From: Caulobacter segnis
Lineage (GTDB): Bacteria; Pseudomonadota; Alphaproteobacteria; Caulobacterales; Caulobacteraceae
DNA length: 64,000 bases
Assembly: GCF_023935105.1 (NCBI RefSeq)
Contig: NZ_CP096040.1
Coordinates: forward strand, 248,001 to 312,000
Reading direction: 5' to 3'
This document shows positions 46,607 to 55,283 of this stretch, in pieces. The notes under the pieces are model-generated. The model saw nothing but the letters and a program-made list of their open reading frames with translations. It ran no database searches and was not told the DNA's origin. Each line of letters starts with the position of its first letter. Within the stretch, counting starts at the first letter, position 1. The position numbers were made by a program, and so were the translations under genes.

Positions 46607-48058
46607 TTGGTCCGGTCGCCAAGAGCGCAGCGATGGCTTGGCCACGCGTCCCTGGCGCTGCTGTCGGTCGCCGCCGTCGCGGCGGGATCCCTTGGCGATG
46701 CGGCGACGGCTCAGGCGGTCTCGCCGAATCGCGTCGCCGATTTCCGCGTCTCGGACGCCGATCTTCCCAATCCCGAGCGTGGCTTCTACCGCGCTGCCGA
46801 CACGGATCTGGGCGCACTGGATCCGGCCTTCGTGGCCAAGACCTATGCCGAGGGCGACCGGCTGATCTATGCCCGCATCGATCTCGCCCCCTATCGCGAC
46901 CGCGACCTGCCCGCCGCCTTTCTCGAGCGGCTGGAGAGGGGCTTCGAAACCGCGCGTCGGGGCGGGGTGAAGCTGATCATCCGGGCGACCTACAACTATC
47001 CCCGTGGTGAAACCGAGTACAGGGACGCCCAGGACGCGTCCCTCCCGTGGGTCCTGGCGCATCTGGCGGCGCTCAAGCCGCTGCTCCAGCGCAACGAGGA
47101 CGCGATCGCCTTCATGCAGGCGGGGTTCATCGGCGCCTGGGGCGAGTGGCACACATCCTCGCACGATCTCACCGCGCCCGAGGCGCGGACGCGGATCAAG
47201 GACGCCTTGCTCGCCGCCACCCCCAACCGCTTCGTCCAGTTCCGCTATCCGCCGTATATCCAGGATTGGTCGCCCGAGCCGCCGGACCTCGCCGCCGCGC
47301 TCGATGGCGGGTTTCGGCTCGGCTTCCACAACGACTGCTTTCTGGCCAGCGATACCGATGTCGGCACCTACGACGACGATCCGGTCCCGCGCGAGCGCCA
47401 GCGCCGCTATGTCGACGCGCTGGGCGACCTGGCGCCGTTCGGCGGCGAGACCTGCAATCCCGCCGATGATCCCAGCCCCAGGCCGCGCACCACCTGCGAC
47501 GACATTCTCATCGAGGGCCAGCGTTTCAACCTCACCTATCTGAACGAGGGCTACTACCGCCGACCCTTCCATGACCGTTGGCGCGCGCGAGGATGCCTGG
47601 ACGCCGTGCGCGCCCGCATGGGCTATCGCCTGGCCCTCGTCACCGCCAACCACCCAGCGCGCGTGGCGCCCGGCGGCGAGCTTGCCGTCTCGATCGTGGT
47701 GCGCAACCTGGGTTGGGCGCGGCTCTACAATCCCCGTCCCGTGGAGATCATCCTGCGTGACGGCCAGTCTGGCGTGATGCGCCGCCTTCCGGCGCGGGGC
47801 GGCGAGCCACGCCGCTGGCTGCCGGGGTCGGACTCCGGCGCGACCCTCACCGTCACCGTGCCGGATGACGCGGCGGGCCCTCAGGAGATCTTGTTGGCCC
47901 TGCCGGACGCCGCGCCGAGGCTGAAGGGCGATGCGCGCTTCGCCATCCGACTGGCCAATGCCGACGATGGGGCCAAGGGGCAAGGATGGGACGCGACGAG
48001 CGGCGCCTTCAGCCTGGGAACGCGCGTGGAGGTCGTAGGAAAGTCGGTCGCGCCATGA
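46607..48058 (+). CDS. DUF4874/DUF4832 exported protein
   Basis: A 483-residue product with a signal peptide (cleavage near TAQA). NPERGFYRAADTDLG starts a TIM-barrel-like DUF4874 region (IYARIDLAPYRDRDL, FMQAGFIGAWGEWHTS) and a C-terminal beta-sandwich DUF4832 (NHPARVAPGGELAVSIVVRNLGWARLYNPRPVEIILRD). These paired domains occur in polysaccharide loci and look like uncharacterised glycoside-active proteins. The start is TTG 46607 with AAGGGGG upstream. It is 96 bp after the TonB receptor and may act on the same glycan. Confidence 0.85.
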   Translation: MVRSPRAQRWLGHASLALLSVAAVAAGSLGDAATAQAVSPNRVADFRVSDADLPNPERGFYRAADTDLGALDPAFVAKTYAEGDRLIYARIDLAPYRDRDLPAAFLERLERGFETARRGGVKLIIRATYNYPRGETEYRDAQDASLPWVLAHLAALKPLLQRNEDAIAFMQAGFIGAWGEWHTSSHDLTAPEARTRIKDALLAATPNRFVQFRYPPYIQDWSPEPPDLAAALDGGFRLGFHNDCFLASDTDVGTYDDDPVPRERQRRYVDALGDLAPFGGETCNPADDPSPRPRTTCDDILIEGQRFNLTYLNEGYYRRPFHDRWRARGCLDAVRARMGYRLALVTANHPARVAPGGELAVSIVVRNLGWARLYNPRPVEIILRDGQSGVMRRLPARGGEPRRWLPGSDSGATLTVTVPDDAAGPQEILLALPDAAPRLKGDARFAIRLANADDGAKGQGWDATSGAFSLGTRVEVVGKSVAP

Positions 48059-48127
48059 CTCGCGCGAGCGACGCCATGACGCGACGCAAAAAGTCTCGAA
48101 AGGGTAGACTCTATTAGGCTTGGGCGT

Positions 48128-48150
48128 GCTATGTTGCATTGCAACATAGC
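48128..48150. promoter_or_regulatory. Perfect palindrome before phaZ (candidate PhaR operator)
   Basis: GCTATGTTGC-ATT-GCAACATAGC has 10-bp perfect arms and a 3-bp spacer, ending 9 bp before the phaZ start. The core TTGCATTGCAA resembles the TGC-rich palindromes reported for the polyhydroxyalkanoate regulator PhaR in alphaproteobacteria. Its position would block initiation if bound. Confidence 0.65.
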
Positions 48151-48159
48151 GGATGCGCC

Positions 48160-49422
48160 ATGCTCTACGCCCTGCACGAGGCGGCTTACTACGCCTCCAC
48201 CCCGATGCGCCTCGCGGCGCTGGCGGCCCGGGACTTCTGGGGATCGCCGTTGAACCCGGCCCATGACTCGGCCCTGGGCCGGCGCATGCACGCCGGCGCG
48301 GACCTGTTCGCCAACGTCACCCGGCGCTATGGCAAGCCGAAGTGGAACATCGACACGGTCAAGGTCGGCCAGGTCGACGTCCGCGTCCGCCCGACCGTGG
48401 TCTGGGAAAGCCCCTGGGCGCGCCTGATCCAGTTCGATCGCGACATGGCCGACATGCGCCGGGCCGGCAAGTTCTCGCTGGACCCCGCCGTGCTGATCGT
48501 CGCGCCGCTGTCGGGCCACTACGCCACCCTGCTGCGCGGCACGGTCGAGGCCTTCCTGCCCGACCACGCCGTGTTCATCGTCGACTGGATCAACGCCCGC
48601 GAGGTCTCGGTCCTGGAGGGTCGCTTCGACTTCCACGACTATATCGACCACATCATCCAGATGCTGGCCGTGCTGGGCCCGCGCCCCAATGTCGTGGCCG
48701 TCTGCCAGCCCGGCCCGCCGGTCCTGGCCGCCGCCGCCCTGATGGCCGAGCAGAACCACCCCTCGCGTCCGGCCAGCATGACCTTCATGGGCTCGCCGAT
48801 CGACGCGCGCCTGTCACCGACGGTGACCAACCAGCTGGCCGAGGAAAAGCCGTTCACCTGGTTCCAGTCGAACATGATCTACACCGTGCCGCCGCCCTAT
48901 GCGGGCGCGGGCCGGCGCGTCTATCCGGGCTTTGTCCAGCTGGCCAGCTTCATGAGCATGAACGCCGAGCGCCACCAGGAGGCCCACCGCCGCTACTTCA
49001 ACGACCTGGTGAAAGGCGACGGCGACAGCGCCGACAAGCACCTGGAGTTCTACGACGAGTACCTGTCGGTCCTGGACCTGACCGAGGAATTCTACCTCCA
49101 GACCATCGACATCGTCTTCCAGCAGTACCTGCTGCCCAAGGGCGAGCTGATGCATCGCGGCGCGCGGGTGAAGCCCGAGGCGATCACCGACATCGGCCTG
49201 ATGACGGTTGAGGGCGAGAACGACGACATTTCCGGCATCGGCCAGACCCAGGCCGCCCACGGCCTGTGCTCCAGCCTCCCCGAGGATCTGAAGCTGGACT
49301 ATGTGCAGCCGGGCGTCGGCCACTACGGCGTGTTCAACGGTCGTCGGTTCCGCGAGGAGATCTATCCACGCGTGCGATCGTTCATCCTCAAGTGCGACCC
49401 GAATTTCGGGGAAGAGGCCTGA
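48160..49422 (+). CDS. phaZ: Intracellular polyhydroxyalkanoate depolymerase
   Basis: A 420-residue alpha/beta-hydrolase of the PhaZ family without signal peptide. The nucleophile region is VVAVCQPGPPVLAA, with Cys in place of the usual lipase Ser as in Ralstonia PhaZ1. DWINAREV, MTVEGENDDISG and VGHYGVFNGRRFREEIYPRVRSF are family blocks, the last containing the catalytic His. It mobilises stored polyhydroxybutyrate. ATG 48160 was chosen because an upstream TTG frame would run through the palindromic operator. Confidence 0.93.
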   Translation: MLYALHEAAYYASTPMRLAALAARDFWGSPLNPAHDSALGRRMHAGADLFANVTRRYGKPKWNIDTVKVGQVDVRVRPTVVWESPWARLIQFDRDMADMRRAGKFSLDPAVLIVAPLSGHYATLLRGTVEAFLPDHAVFIVDWINAREVSVLEGRFDFHDYIDHIIQMLAVLGPRPNVVAVCQPGPPVLAAAALMAEQNHPSRPASMTFMGSPIDARLSPTVTNQLAEEKPFTWFQSNMIYTVPPPYAGAGRRVYPGFVQLASFMSMNAERHQEAHRRYFNDLVKGDGDSADKHLEFYDEYLSVLDLTEEFYLQTIDIVFQQYLLPKGELMHRGARVKPEAITDIGLMTVEGENDDISGIGQTQAAHGLCSSLPEDLKLDYVQPGVGHYGVFNGRRFREEIYPRVRSFILKCDPNFGEEA

Positions 49423-49487
49423 GGGACCGAAACCCCGCCCTGCGACGAGCTCAGGGTGAGGTTTTCTACTGAAGCGGCTCAAAGTAG

Positions 49488-49518
49488 CCCTCATCCTAAG
49501 CCTGTCGAAGGACGAGGG
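49488..49518. repeat. Short imperfect inverted repeat
   Basis: CCCTCATCCT (49488-49497) and AGGACGAGGG (49509-49518) pair with one mismatch around AAGCCTGTCGA. This is a common high-GC proteobacterial intergenic sequence. A partial relative (GAGCTCAGGGTGAGG) lies at 49447-49461. The rest of the 147-bp gap before the next gene shows nothing else. Confidence 0.6.
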
Positions 49519-49569
49519 CGGCTCCTCCGCGCTTGCGGTGAACCTCAACGCACCCGATCTTAGAGCTAG

Positions 49570-50289
49570 ATGTTCGCGCGCTCGGCCCAACGCTTTTCTG
49601 ACGGTGATCGACTGGAGATCGGCGGCTGGCCCGTCCGCCTGCGGGTGGACGGCCGGGCCCGACGGATCTCGCTGCGCGTCGACCGCGCCAAGTCCGAGAT
49701 CGTCGCCCTGGCCCCCAATCCCAAGCGCCTGAACGAGGCCGTGGCCTTCGCCCAGGAGAAGTCCGGCTGGATCGCCAAGCAGCTGGCGGCCTTGCCCGAG
49801 CGGATGAGCCTGGCCCCCGGCGGGATCCTGCGTCTGAACGATCGGCCCTATCGTCTGGAGGTCGGCCCCGGCGGCGCCCGGCTCGAGGACGGTCGCATCG
49901 TCGCGCCCGACGACGCCAATTGGGGCCTGAAAGTCATCCGCCTGGCCAAGCGCGAGGCCTTGGCCGTGCTGACCGAGCGCACCGCCATCCACGCCGCGGC
50001 CCTGGGCCGCCCGATGCCGTCGGTGGCGGTCGCCGACCCCAAGGCCCGTTGGGGCTCGTGCCGTCCCGCGACGCCCCGGGCGCCGGCGGCGATCCGCTAC
50101 AGCTGGCGGCTGATCCTGGCCCCGGCGGCGGTGGCCGACTATGTCGCCGCCCACGAATGCGCCCATCTGATCGAGGCCAATCATGGCCCGAGATTCTGGG
50201 CGCTGTGCGAGCAGCTGGCGGGAAATCCCGCGCCCCACCGCGCCTGGCTCCGCGCCCACGCGGCGGAACTGCACGCGATCGGGGCTTAG
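49570..50289 (+). CDS. YgjP/SprT-like zinc metallopeptidase (M48-type annotation)
   Basis: A 239-residue protein with zinc motif HECAHLIEANHGPRFW in its C-terminal third and the block DPKARWGSCRPATPRAPAAIRYSWRLILAP, typical of YgjP/DUF45 proteins. The N-terminal part is a beta-rich domain (PVRLRVDGRARRISLRVD). It has no signal peptide and is probably cytoplasmic. Substrate unknown. It faces the PBP gene convergently. Confidence 0.9.
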   Translation: MFARSAQRFSDGDRLEIGGWPVRLRVDGRARRISLRVDRAKSEIVALAPNPKRLNEAVAFAQEKSGWIAKQLAALPERMSLAPGGILRLNDRPYRLEVGPGGARLEDGRIVAPDDANWGLKVIRLAKREALAVLTERTAIHAAALGRPMPSVAVADPKARWGSCRPATPRAPAAIRYSWRLILAPAAVADYVAAHECAHLIEANHGPRFWALCEQLAGNPAPHRAWLRAHAAELHAIGA

Positions 50290-50300
50290 TGAGGCTCTGC

Positions 50301-50315
50301 TCCCCTTCGAGGGGC
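50301..50315. repeat. Family A terminal hairpin (fragment)
   Basis: CCCCT-TCG-AGGGG (50302-50314) preceded by CTGCT resembles the CTGCTCCCC end-hairpin of the family A element. It lies in the 37-bp gap between convergent genes. It is too short to prove descent from the full element. Confidence 0.5.
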
Positions 50316-50326
50316 GGAGATGCAGA

Positions 50327-52285
50327 TTAATAAGGCAGCTGATCCGCCGGCGGCGGCGCGCCCGCGGGAGTCTCCGCGGCCTGGCCGGCCGGCGCGGCCG
50401 AGGGATCGATCAGATCGCCGATGGGGTCGGTTGACGGCGGCGGCTCGACAAAGCCGCCAGGGATGGGGGCGGCCTTCAGGCGCGGCAGGGCGGCGGCCAT
50501 GAAGGTATGCCAGATCTCCGCCGGAGCGCCGGCGCCGCTGACCCGCTTCATCGCCGTGTTGTCATCCTTGCCGGTCCAGACGGCGGTGACGAAGCCGCCG
50601 GTATAGCCGACGAACCAGGCGTCCTTGTAGTCGCTGGTCGTGCCGGTCTTGCCGGCGATATCGTAGCCGTCGACCCTCGCGCGGGTCCCGGTGCCCGAGG
50701 CCACGACCGTCCGCATCATCTGGTTCATGTACTGCAGGGCCGGCGAGCCGATGACCGCCGAGCGGGGCTGCTTGTCGACGCTGTGGTCGTAGAGGACCTT
50801 GCCGCTGGCGGTGCGAATGCGCTCGATGCCATAGCCCTTGGCCAGGAAGCCGCCGTTCGAGAACGGGGCGTAGGCCTGGGCCATCTCCAGGGGGCTGACC
50901 TCGACCGCGCCCAGGGCCATCGACGGGTCCAGCTGGATCTTGCTGGTGATGCCCAGGCGGTGGGCGGTGTTGGCGACGTTGCTGGTGCCCACCTCGTTGG
51001 CCAGGCGGGCGGCGACCGTGTTGATCGACTGGGCCAGGGCCGTCTGCAGGGTCATCGGCCCCAGGTACTTGTTGGTGTAGTTCTTCGGCTCCCAGTTGCC
51101 GATCTTGATCGGCTCGTCGACGACCACGACGGCGGGCGTGCGGCCCTGCTCCATGGCGGTCAGGTAGACGAACGGCTTGAAGGCCGAGCCGGCCTGGCGG
51201 CGGGCGGTGGTGGCGCGGTCGAACTGGCTGTCGGCGTAGTCGGCGCCGCCGACATAGGCGCGGATGCGGCCTTCGCCGTCGATGGCCACCAGGGCCGCCT
51301 GCTGCACGCCCTGGGCTTCGTGCCCCTCGACGCCCAGCTTCACGGCGCGCTCGGCCGAAACCTGGATCGGCAGGTCCAGGGTGGTCTCGACCACCAGATC
51401 CTCGGTCGGTTCGCCGACCAGCGAGCGGACCTGGGCGTCGATATAGTCGGTGAAATATTGGGCGCGCTGGTTGGCCAGGGTGGCCGAGACCTGCACGGGG
51501 GTGCTGAAGGCCTGGTCGCGCTGTTCGGGGGTGATGGCCTTGATGCGGACCATCTCGTCCAGGACGATGGTGGCGCGGCGGGCGGCGCGCTCCTTGGCCG
51601 AGACAGGCGAATAGCGGGCCGGGCCCTTCATCATGCCGGCCAGCAGGGCGGCCTCGCCGATCGACAGGTCCTTGGCGGGCTTGTTGAAATAGCGCTGGGA
51701 GGCGGCCTCGATGCCGTAGGCGCCGGCCCCGAAATAGACCCGGTTCATATAGAGGGCCAGGATCTGCTTCTTGGAGAACTTCATCTCCAGCCAGACGGCC
51801 AGGATCAGCTCCTGGGCCTTGCGGCGATAGTTCTGGGCCGGGCTCAGGAACAGGTTGCGGGCCAGCTGCTGGGTGATGGTCGAGCCGCCGCGCTGGGGGC
51901 CGCCGTCATGGGTGGCGTTCCACACCAGCGAGCGGGCGATGCCCCAGGGGTTGAAGCCGAAGTGGTGGTAGAACTGGCGGTCCTCGATCGCCACGAAGGC
52001 GGCAGGCACGTACTTGGGCAGGGCGTCGATGTCGACCGGCGGCGCGTACTGGCTGCCGCGCACCGCGAGCAGGGCGCCCGAGCGGTCCAGATAGTTGATC
52101 GAGGGCTGGCGCTTGACGTCGTAGAGCTTGGACGTGTCGGGCAGGTCGCTGGCGAACACGGCGAAGAAGGCGACCACGAAGATCAGCCCCCAGACGCCCA
52201 GCACGGTCCCCCAGTAGACAAGGGCCTGAAGCGGGGTGCGCTGCGGCCTGGCCGCCTTGTTCCCGCCGAAGGGTCCGTTCGCCAT
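50327..52285 (-). CDS. Class A penicillin-binding protein (PBP1A type)
   Basis: A 652-residue bifunctional peptidoglycan synthase with an N-terminal membrane anchor (about 22-46). The GT51 glycosyltransferase has the catalytic Glu in AIEDRQFYHHFGFNPWGI, with GGSTITQQLARNLFL and RKAQELILAVWLE. The transpeptidase has SxxK in GSAFKPFVYL, SIN in AQSINTVAARL and KTGT in AGKTGTTSDYKD. The C-terminal tail is Pro/Ala-rich. It polymerises and cross-links peptidoglycan on the periplasmic side. Confidence 0.95.
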   Translation of the reverse strand: MANGPFGGNKAARPQRTPLQALVYWGTVLGVWGLIFVVAFFAVFASDLPDTSKLYDVKRQPSINYLDRSGALLAVRGSQYAPPVDIDALPKYVPAAFVAIEDRQFYHHFGFNPWGIARSLVWNATHDGGPQRGGSTITQQLARNLFLSPAQNYRRKAQELILAVWLEMKFSKKQILALYMNRVYFGAGAYGIEAASQRYFNKPAKDLSIGEAALLAGMMKGPARYSPVSAKERAARRATIVLDEMVRIKAITPEQRDQAFSTPVQVSATLANQRAQYFTDYIDAQVRSLVGEPTEDLVVETTLDLPIQVSAERAVKLGVEGHEAQGVQQAALVAIDGEGRIRAYVGGADYADSQFDRATTARRQAGSAFKPFVYLTAMEQGRTPAVVVVDEPIKIGNWEPKNYTNKYLGPMTLQTALAQSINTVAARLANEVGTSNVANTAHRLGITSKIQLDPSMALGAVEVSPLEMAQAYAPFSNGGFLAKGYGIERIRTASGKVLYDHSVDKQPRSAVIGSPALQYMNQMMRTVVASGTGTRARVDGYDIAGKTGTTSDYKDAWFVGYTGGFVTAVWTGKDDNTAMKRVSGAGAPAEIWHTFMAAALPRLKAAPIPGGFVEPPPSTDPIGDLIDPSAAPAGQAAETPAGAPPPADQLPY

Positions 52286-52478
52286 GGTCGTCCTGTTCCA
52301 AGATACGGCGCGAAGAAACGCGCGAGGGCTCGCGCCCGCGCGTCTCGTTTAGCTGAAGCCCACACAACGCGCGACAAGATTGACGAGACGTGAACGATCC
52401 TTAAGGCGCCCTTGTGGCGAAGGTTCCCTCACGTCATATTGCTACCTATAATTGAGCCCCGAGGAGCGACGAACGACC

Positions 52479-54380
52479 ATGACGCCCTTGGCCCGCCAAC
52501 ACTTGGCCAAGCCGTCCGAGGCTGCCAAAAGGGCGGCCGTGTACGTTCCTCCCGAATCCCCCGCCCTCGACCACGCCCGCGACGTCCTGCGGCGCACGTT
52601 CGGCCATGCCGACTTTCGGGGCATGCAGGCCGGGGTGATCAACGAGATCCTGGCCGGCCACAGCGCCATGGCCGTGCTGCCGACCGGCGGCGGCAAGTCG
52701 CTGTGCTACCAGATCCCGTCGCTGATCCGGCCGGGGGTGGGCCTGGTGATCTCGCCGCTGATCGCGCTGATGGCCGACCAGGTCCAGGGCCTGCGCCAGG
52801 CGGGCGTGGCGGCCGAGCGGCTGGACAGCAATATCTCGATGGACGAGCGCTCGGACATCTGGCGGCGCATCGACGCCGGCGAGGTCGACATGCTGTACCT
52901 CTCGCCCGAGGGCCTGATGCAGCCGTGGATGCTGGACCGCCTGGGCCGCACGCCGCTGGCCCTGATCGCCGTCGACGAGGCCCACTGCGTCAGCCAGTGG
53001 GGCCACGACTTCCGGCCCGAGTACCGAATGCTGGGGCGACTGGCCGAGCTCTTCCCCGATGTCCCGCGCCTGGCGGTGACCGCCACCGCCGACGCCCGGA
53101 CTCGCGACGACATCCGCGCCGAACTGCGCCTGCAGGGCGCGGCCGAGTTCGTCGACAGCTTCGCCCGCCCCGAACTGGCCCTGTCGGCCGAACGCAAGCG
53201 CGGCAAGGGCCACGACCGGGTGGTCGAGCTGGTTCTGGAGCGCCCCGGCCGGGCCGGCGTCGTCTATGCCGGCAGCCGCGACAGCACCGAGAAGCTGGCC
53301 GAGAAGCTGAGCGCCGAGGGCGTGCCCGCGCTGGCCTACCATGCCGGCCTGGACAAGGCCGTCCGCGCCCGCCGGCTGGAGGACTTCCTCGAAGCCGACG
53401 CGGCGGTGATGGTGGCGACGATCGCGTTCGGCATGGGCGTGGACAAGCCCGACGTCCGCTTCGTGATCCACGCCGATCCGCCGGCCGCCATCGAGGCCTA
53501 CTGGCAGGAGGTCGGCCGCGCCGGGCGCGACGGCCAGCCGGCCGAGGGCATCACGCTCTACGGTTCGGCCGACATGGCCTGGGCCGGCCGCCGGATCGAG
53601 ACCCGCGAGGCGCCCGACGAGGTCAAGCAGGTCCAGTCGCGCAAGCTGCGCCAGTTCTATTCCATGCTGGAAGGCGTCACCTGCCGCGCCGCCGCTGTCC
53701 GCCGCTATTTCGGCGAGGAGGGCGTGGCCCGCTGCGGGGTTTGCGACGTCTGCGTCTCGCCGCCGACCGGCATCGACGCCACCGAGGCCGCCCAGAAGGC
53801 CCTGTCGGCCGTCCACCGCATGGGCGGGCGCTTCGGGCGCGGACGGATCATCGAGCACCTGCTGGGCAAGACCAAGGACGTCACGCCGCAGGAGGCCCAG
53901 CTGCCGACCTTCGGCATCGGTCGCGAGTTCAGCCAGCCCGTCTGGCGCGACCTGTTCGACACCCTGATCTTCGAGGGGCTGCTGCGCGAGGACCCCAATG
54001 ACGGCCGGCCGCTGATCGGCCTGGGCGATGTCGAGGGCGTGCGCCAGGTCTATCGCGGCGAGCGGCGGGTCGCCCTGCGCCAGATGGCCGAGGCGCCCGA
54101 GAGCGGCCGCGCCTCGGGCGCGCGCAAGCGCCGCGAGGGCAAGGCCCTGACCATTCCGGCCGAGGACCAGGTGCTGTTCGAAGCGCTACGATCGTGGCGC
54201 AAGGAGCAGGCGCAGGCCCAGCACGTGCCGCCTTATGTCATCTTCCACGACGCCACCCTGGCCGAGATCGCCGCCGCCCGGCCCGGCAGCCTGGCGGCCC
54301 TCGGCAAGGCCGGCGGGGTGGGCCAGGGCAAGCTGGATCGCTACGGCGAGGCGGTTTTGAAGGTCGTGCGAGAGAACTAA
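52479..54380 (+). CDS. recQ: ATP-dependent DNA helicase RecQ
   Basis: A 633-residue superfamily 2 helicase with Walker A PTGGGKSLCYQ, DEAH in VDEAHCVSQWGHDFRPEY, TATAD and QEVGRAGRDG motifs. A zinc-binding cluster (Cys residues in TCRAAAVRRYFGEEGVARCGVCDVC), winged helix and a C-terminal HRDC domain (QVLFEALRSWRKEQAQ...) follow. It acts in recombination and fork repair. ATG 52479 is preferred to the upstream TTG at 52452, which has no ribosome-binding site. Confidence 0.95.
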   Translation: MTPLARQHLAKPSEAAKRAAVYVPPESPALDHARDVLRRTFGHADFRGMQAGVINEILAGHSAMAVLPTGGGKSLCYQIPSLIRPGVGLVISPLIALMADQVQGLRQAGVAAERLDSNISMDERSDIWRRIDAGEVDMLYLSPEGLMQPWMLDRLGRTPLALIAVDEAHCVSQWGHDFRPEYRMLGRLAELFPDVPRLAVTATADARTRDDIRAELRLQGAAEFVDSFARPELALSAERKRGKGHDRVVELVLERPGRAGVVYAGSRDSTEKLAEKLSAEGVPALAYHAGLDKAVRARRLEDFLEADAAVMVATIAFGMGVDKPDVRFVIHADPPAAIEAYWQEVGRAGRDGQPAEGITLYGSADMAWAGRRIETREAPDEVKQVQSRKLRQFYSMLEGVTCRAAAVRRYFGEEGVARCGVCDVCVSPPTGIDATEAAQKALSAVHRMGGRFGRGRIIEHLLGKTKDVTPQEAQLPTFGIGREFSQPVWRDLFDTLIFEGLLREDPNDGRPLIGLGDVEGVRQVYRGERRVALRQMAEAPESGRASGARKRREGKALTIPAEDQVLFEALRSWRKEQAQAQHVPPYVIFHDATLAEIAAARPGSLAALGKAGGVGQGKLDRYGEAVLKVVREN

Positions 54381-54428
54381 ACCGCTCTCGATGTGTTGGT
54401 ACGGGGTCAAGCCGAGGAGCCTCCCCCC

Positions 54429-54752
54429 ATGACGGACATCAGCAGCTTCACCCCCGACACTTCGTCCGCCGCCGCGGCGCTGGACGGCGCGAAGAAGACG
54501 ACCGCCGAAAAGACCAAGCAGGCCAAGGAAGCGGTCAGCAAGGCCGTGAAGTCGGCCCGCGAGACCGCCACCGAAGTGGCCCAGCAGACCCGCACCTTCG
54601 CCAGTGAGAAGGCCAAGGTCGGCGCCGCCTGGACTCGCGACAAGGCCCAGGTGGCCCACCACGTCGCCGAGGACCACCCGATGGGCGTGGCCCTGGGCGC
54701 CTTCGCCATCGGCCTGGGCGTGGGGTTCCTGATCGCGCGGAACCTCGACTAG
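54429..54752 (+). CDS. Small tail-anchored protein, YqjD/ElaB-like
   Basis: A 107-residue protein: a long Lys/Ala/Thr-rich helix (about 18-85, probably coiled) and a C-terminal hydrophobic segment MGVALGAFAIGLGVGFLIARN. This is the layout of YqjD/ElaB/DUF883 proteins, which tether to the inner membrane and bind ribosomes in E. coli. Similarity is in layout more than in sequence. Confidence 0.75.
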   Translation: MTDISSFTPDTSSAAAALDGAKKTTAEKTKQAKEAVSKAVKSARETATEVAQQTRTFASEKAKVGAAWTRDKAQVAHHVAEDHPMGVALGAFAIGLGVGFLIARNLD

Positions 54753-54770
54753 GGCTGGATCCAACCTCTC

Positions 54771-54788
54771 CTCCCCCAAAAGGGGGAG
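54771..54788. repeat. Family A terminal hairpin (truncated copy)
   Basis: CTCCCCC-AAAA-GGGGGAG followed by CAGAG nearly matches the right end of the full element at 14193-14214 (CTCCCCCAAAAGGGGAGCAGAG). It lies between two convergent stop codons 46 bp apart. Confidence 0.7.
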
Positions 54789-54798
54789 CAGAGGCGGA

Positions 54799-55257
54799 TC
54801 AGAGCGCCAGCCGTTCGGCGTTCACGCCCGCGGCCCGCAAGGCCGCGAGGCGGGCGAACGCCAGCGTCAGGGCCTTGCGACGCGCCGGCGCCAGGAGGGT
54901 GACCGGCGCTTCGCGCACGACCGCGCCGCCGAATCCGTCGGCGACGACCAGCCCCGGCTCGTCCGGCAGGATTCCGTCCGGAAAGCTGGGCGCGACGGCG
55001 AAATAGAAGGCGTCGCAATAGGGGGCGTACTCGCCCCACTTTCGGTCGACCCGGAAGTCCTCCAATCCCGATTTCACCTCGACGATCAGCACGTCGCCTT
55101 TTGGACCCAGCGCCATCAGGTCGGCGCGCCGCCCGTTCGGCAGGGTCACCTCGGCCAGCGGCGCATAGCCCAGGTCGACGAGCAGCCGCGCGGCCCCGCG
55201 CGTCACCGTCAGGGTCGTCTCGGGGCGGGAGGGTTGGAGTTCGATGATCACGTCCAC
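54799..55257 (-). CDS. mmcB: MmcB-family DNA repair protein
   Basis: A 152-residue protein with a PD-(D/E)xK nuclease-like core: RADLMALGPKGDVLIVEVKSGLEDFRVDRKW. MmcB of C. crescentus is an SOS-induced protein needed for tolerance of mitomycin C. The start is GTG 55257 (a second GTG is at 55251). A perfect GTTC-N7-GTTC LexA box begins 12 bases upstream, which supports the assignment. Confidence 0.92.
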   Translation of the reverse strand: MDVIIELQPSRPETTLTVTRGAARLLVDLGYAPLAEVTLPNGRRADLMALGPKGDVLIVEVKSGLEDFRVDRKWGEYAPYCDAFYFAVAPSFPDGILPDEPGLVVADGFGGAVVREAPVTLLAPARRKALTLAFARLAALRAAGVNAERLAL

Positions 55258-55268
55258 GGCGCGATCAT

Positions 55269-55283
55269 GTTCCAGCTTTGTTC
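55269..55283. promoter_or_regulatory. LexA (SOS) box of mmcB
   Basis: GTTC-CAGCTTT-GTTC matches exactly the alphaproteobacterial LexA consensus GTTC-N7-GTTC. It lies 12-26 bases upstream of the mmcB start, so it overlaps the promoter region. Confidence 0.88.

Noticed and set aside
43700..48139. A 1479-codon open frame on the minus strand
   Set aside because: It lies antisense to the TonB receptor and the DUF4832 gene; its product is low-complexity Gly/Val/Arg/Asp-rich, a typical shadow frame in high-GC DNA.
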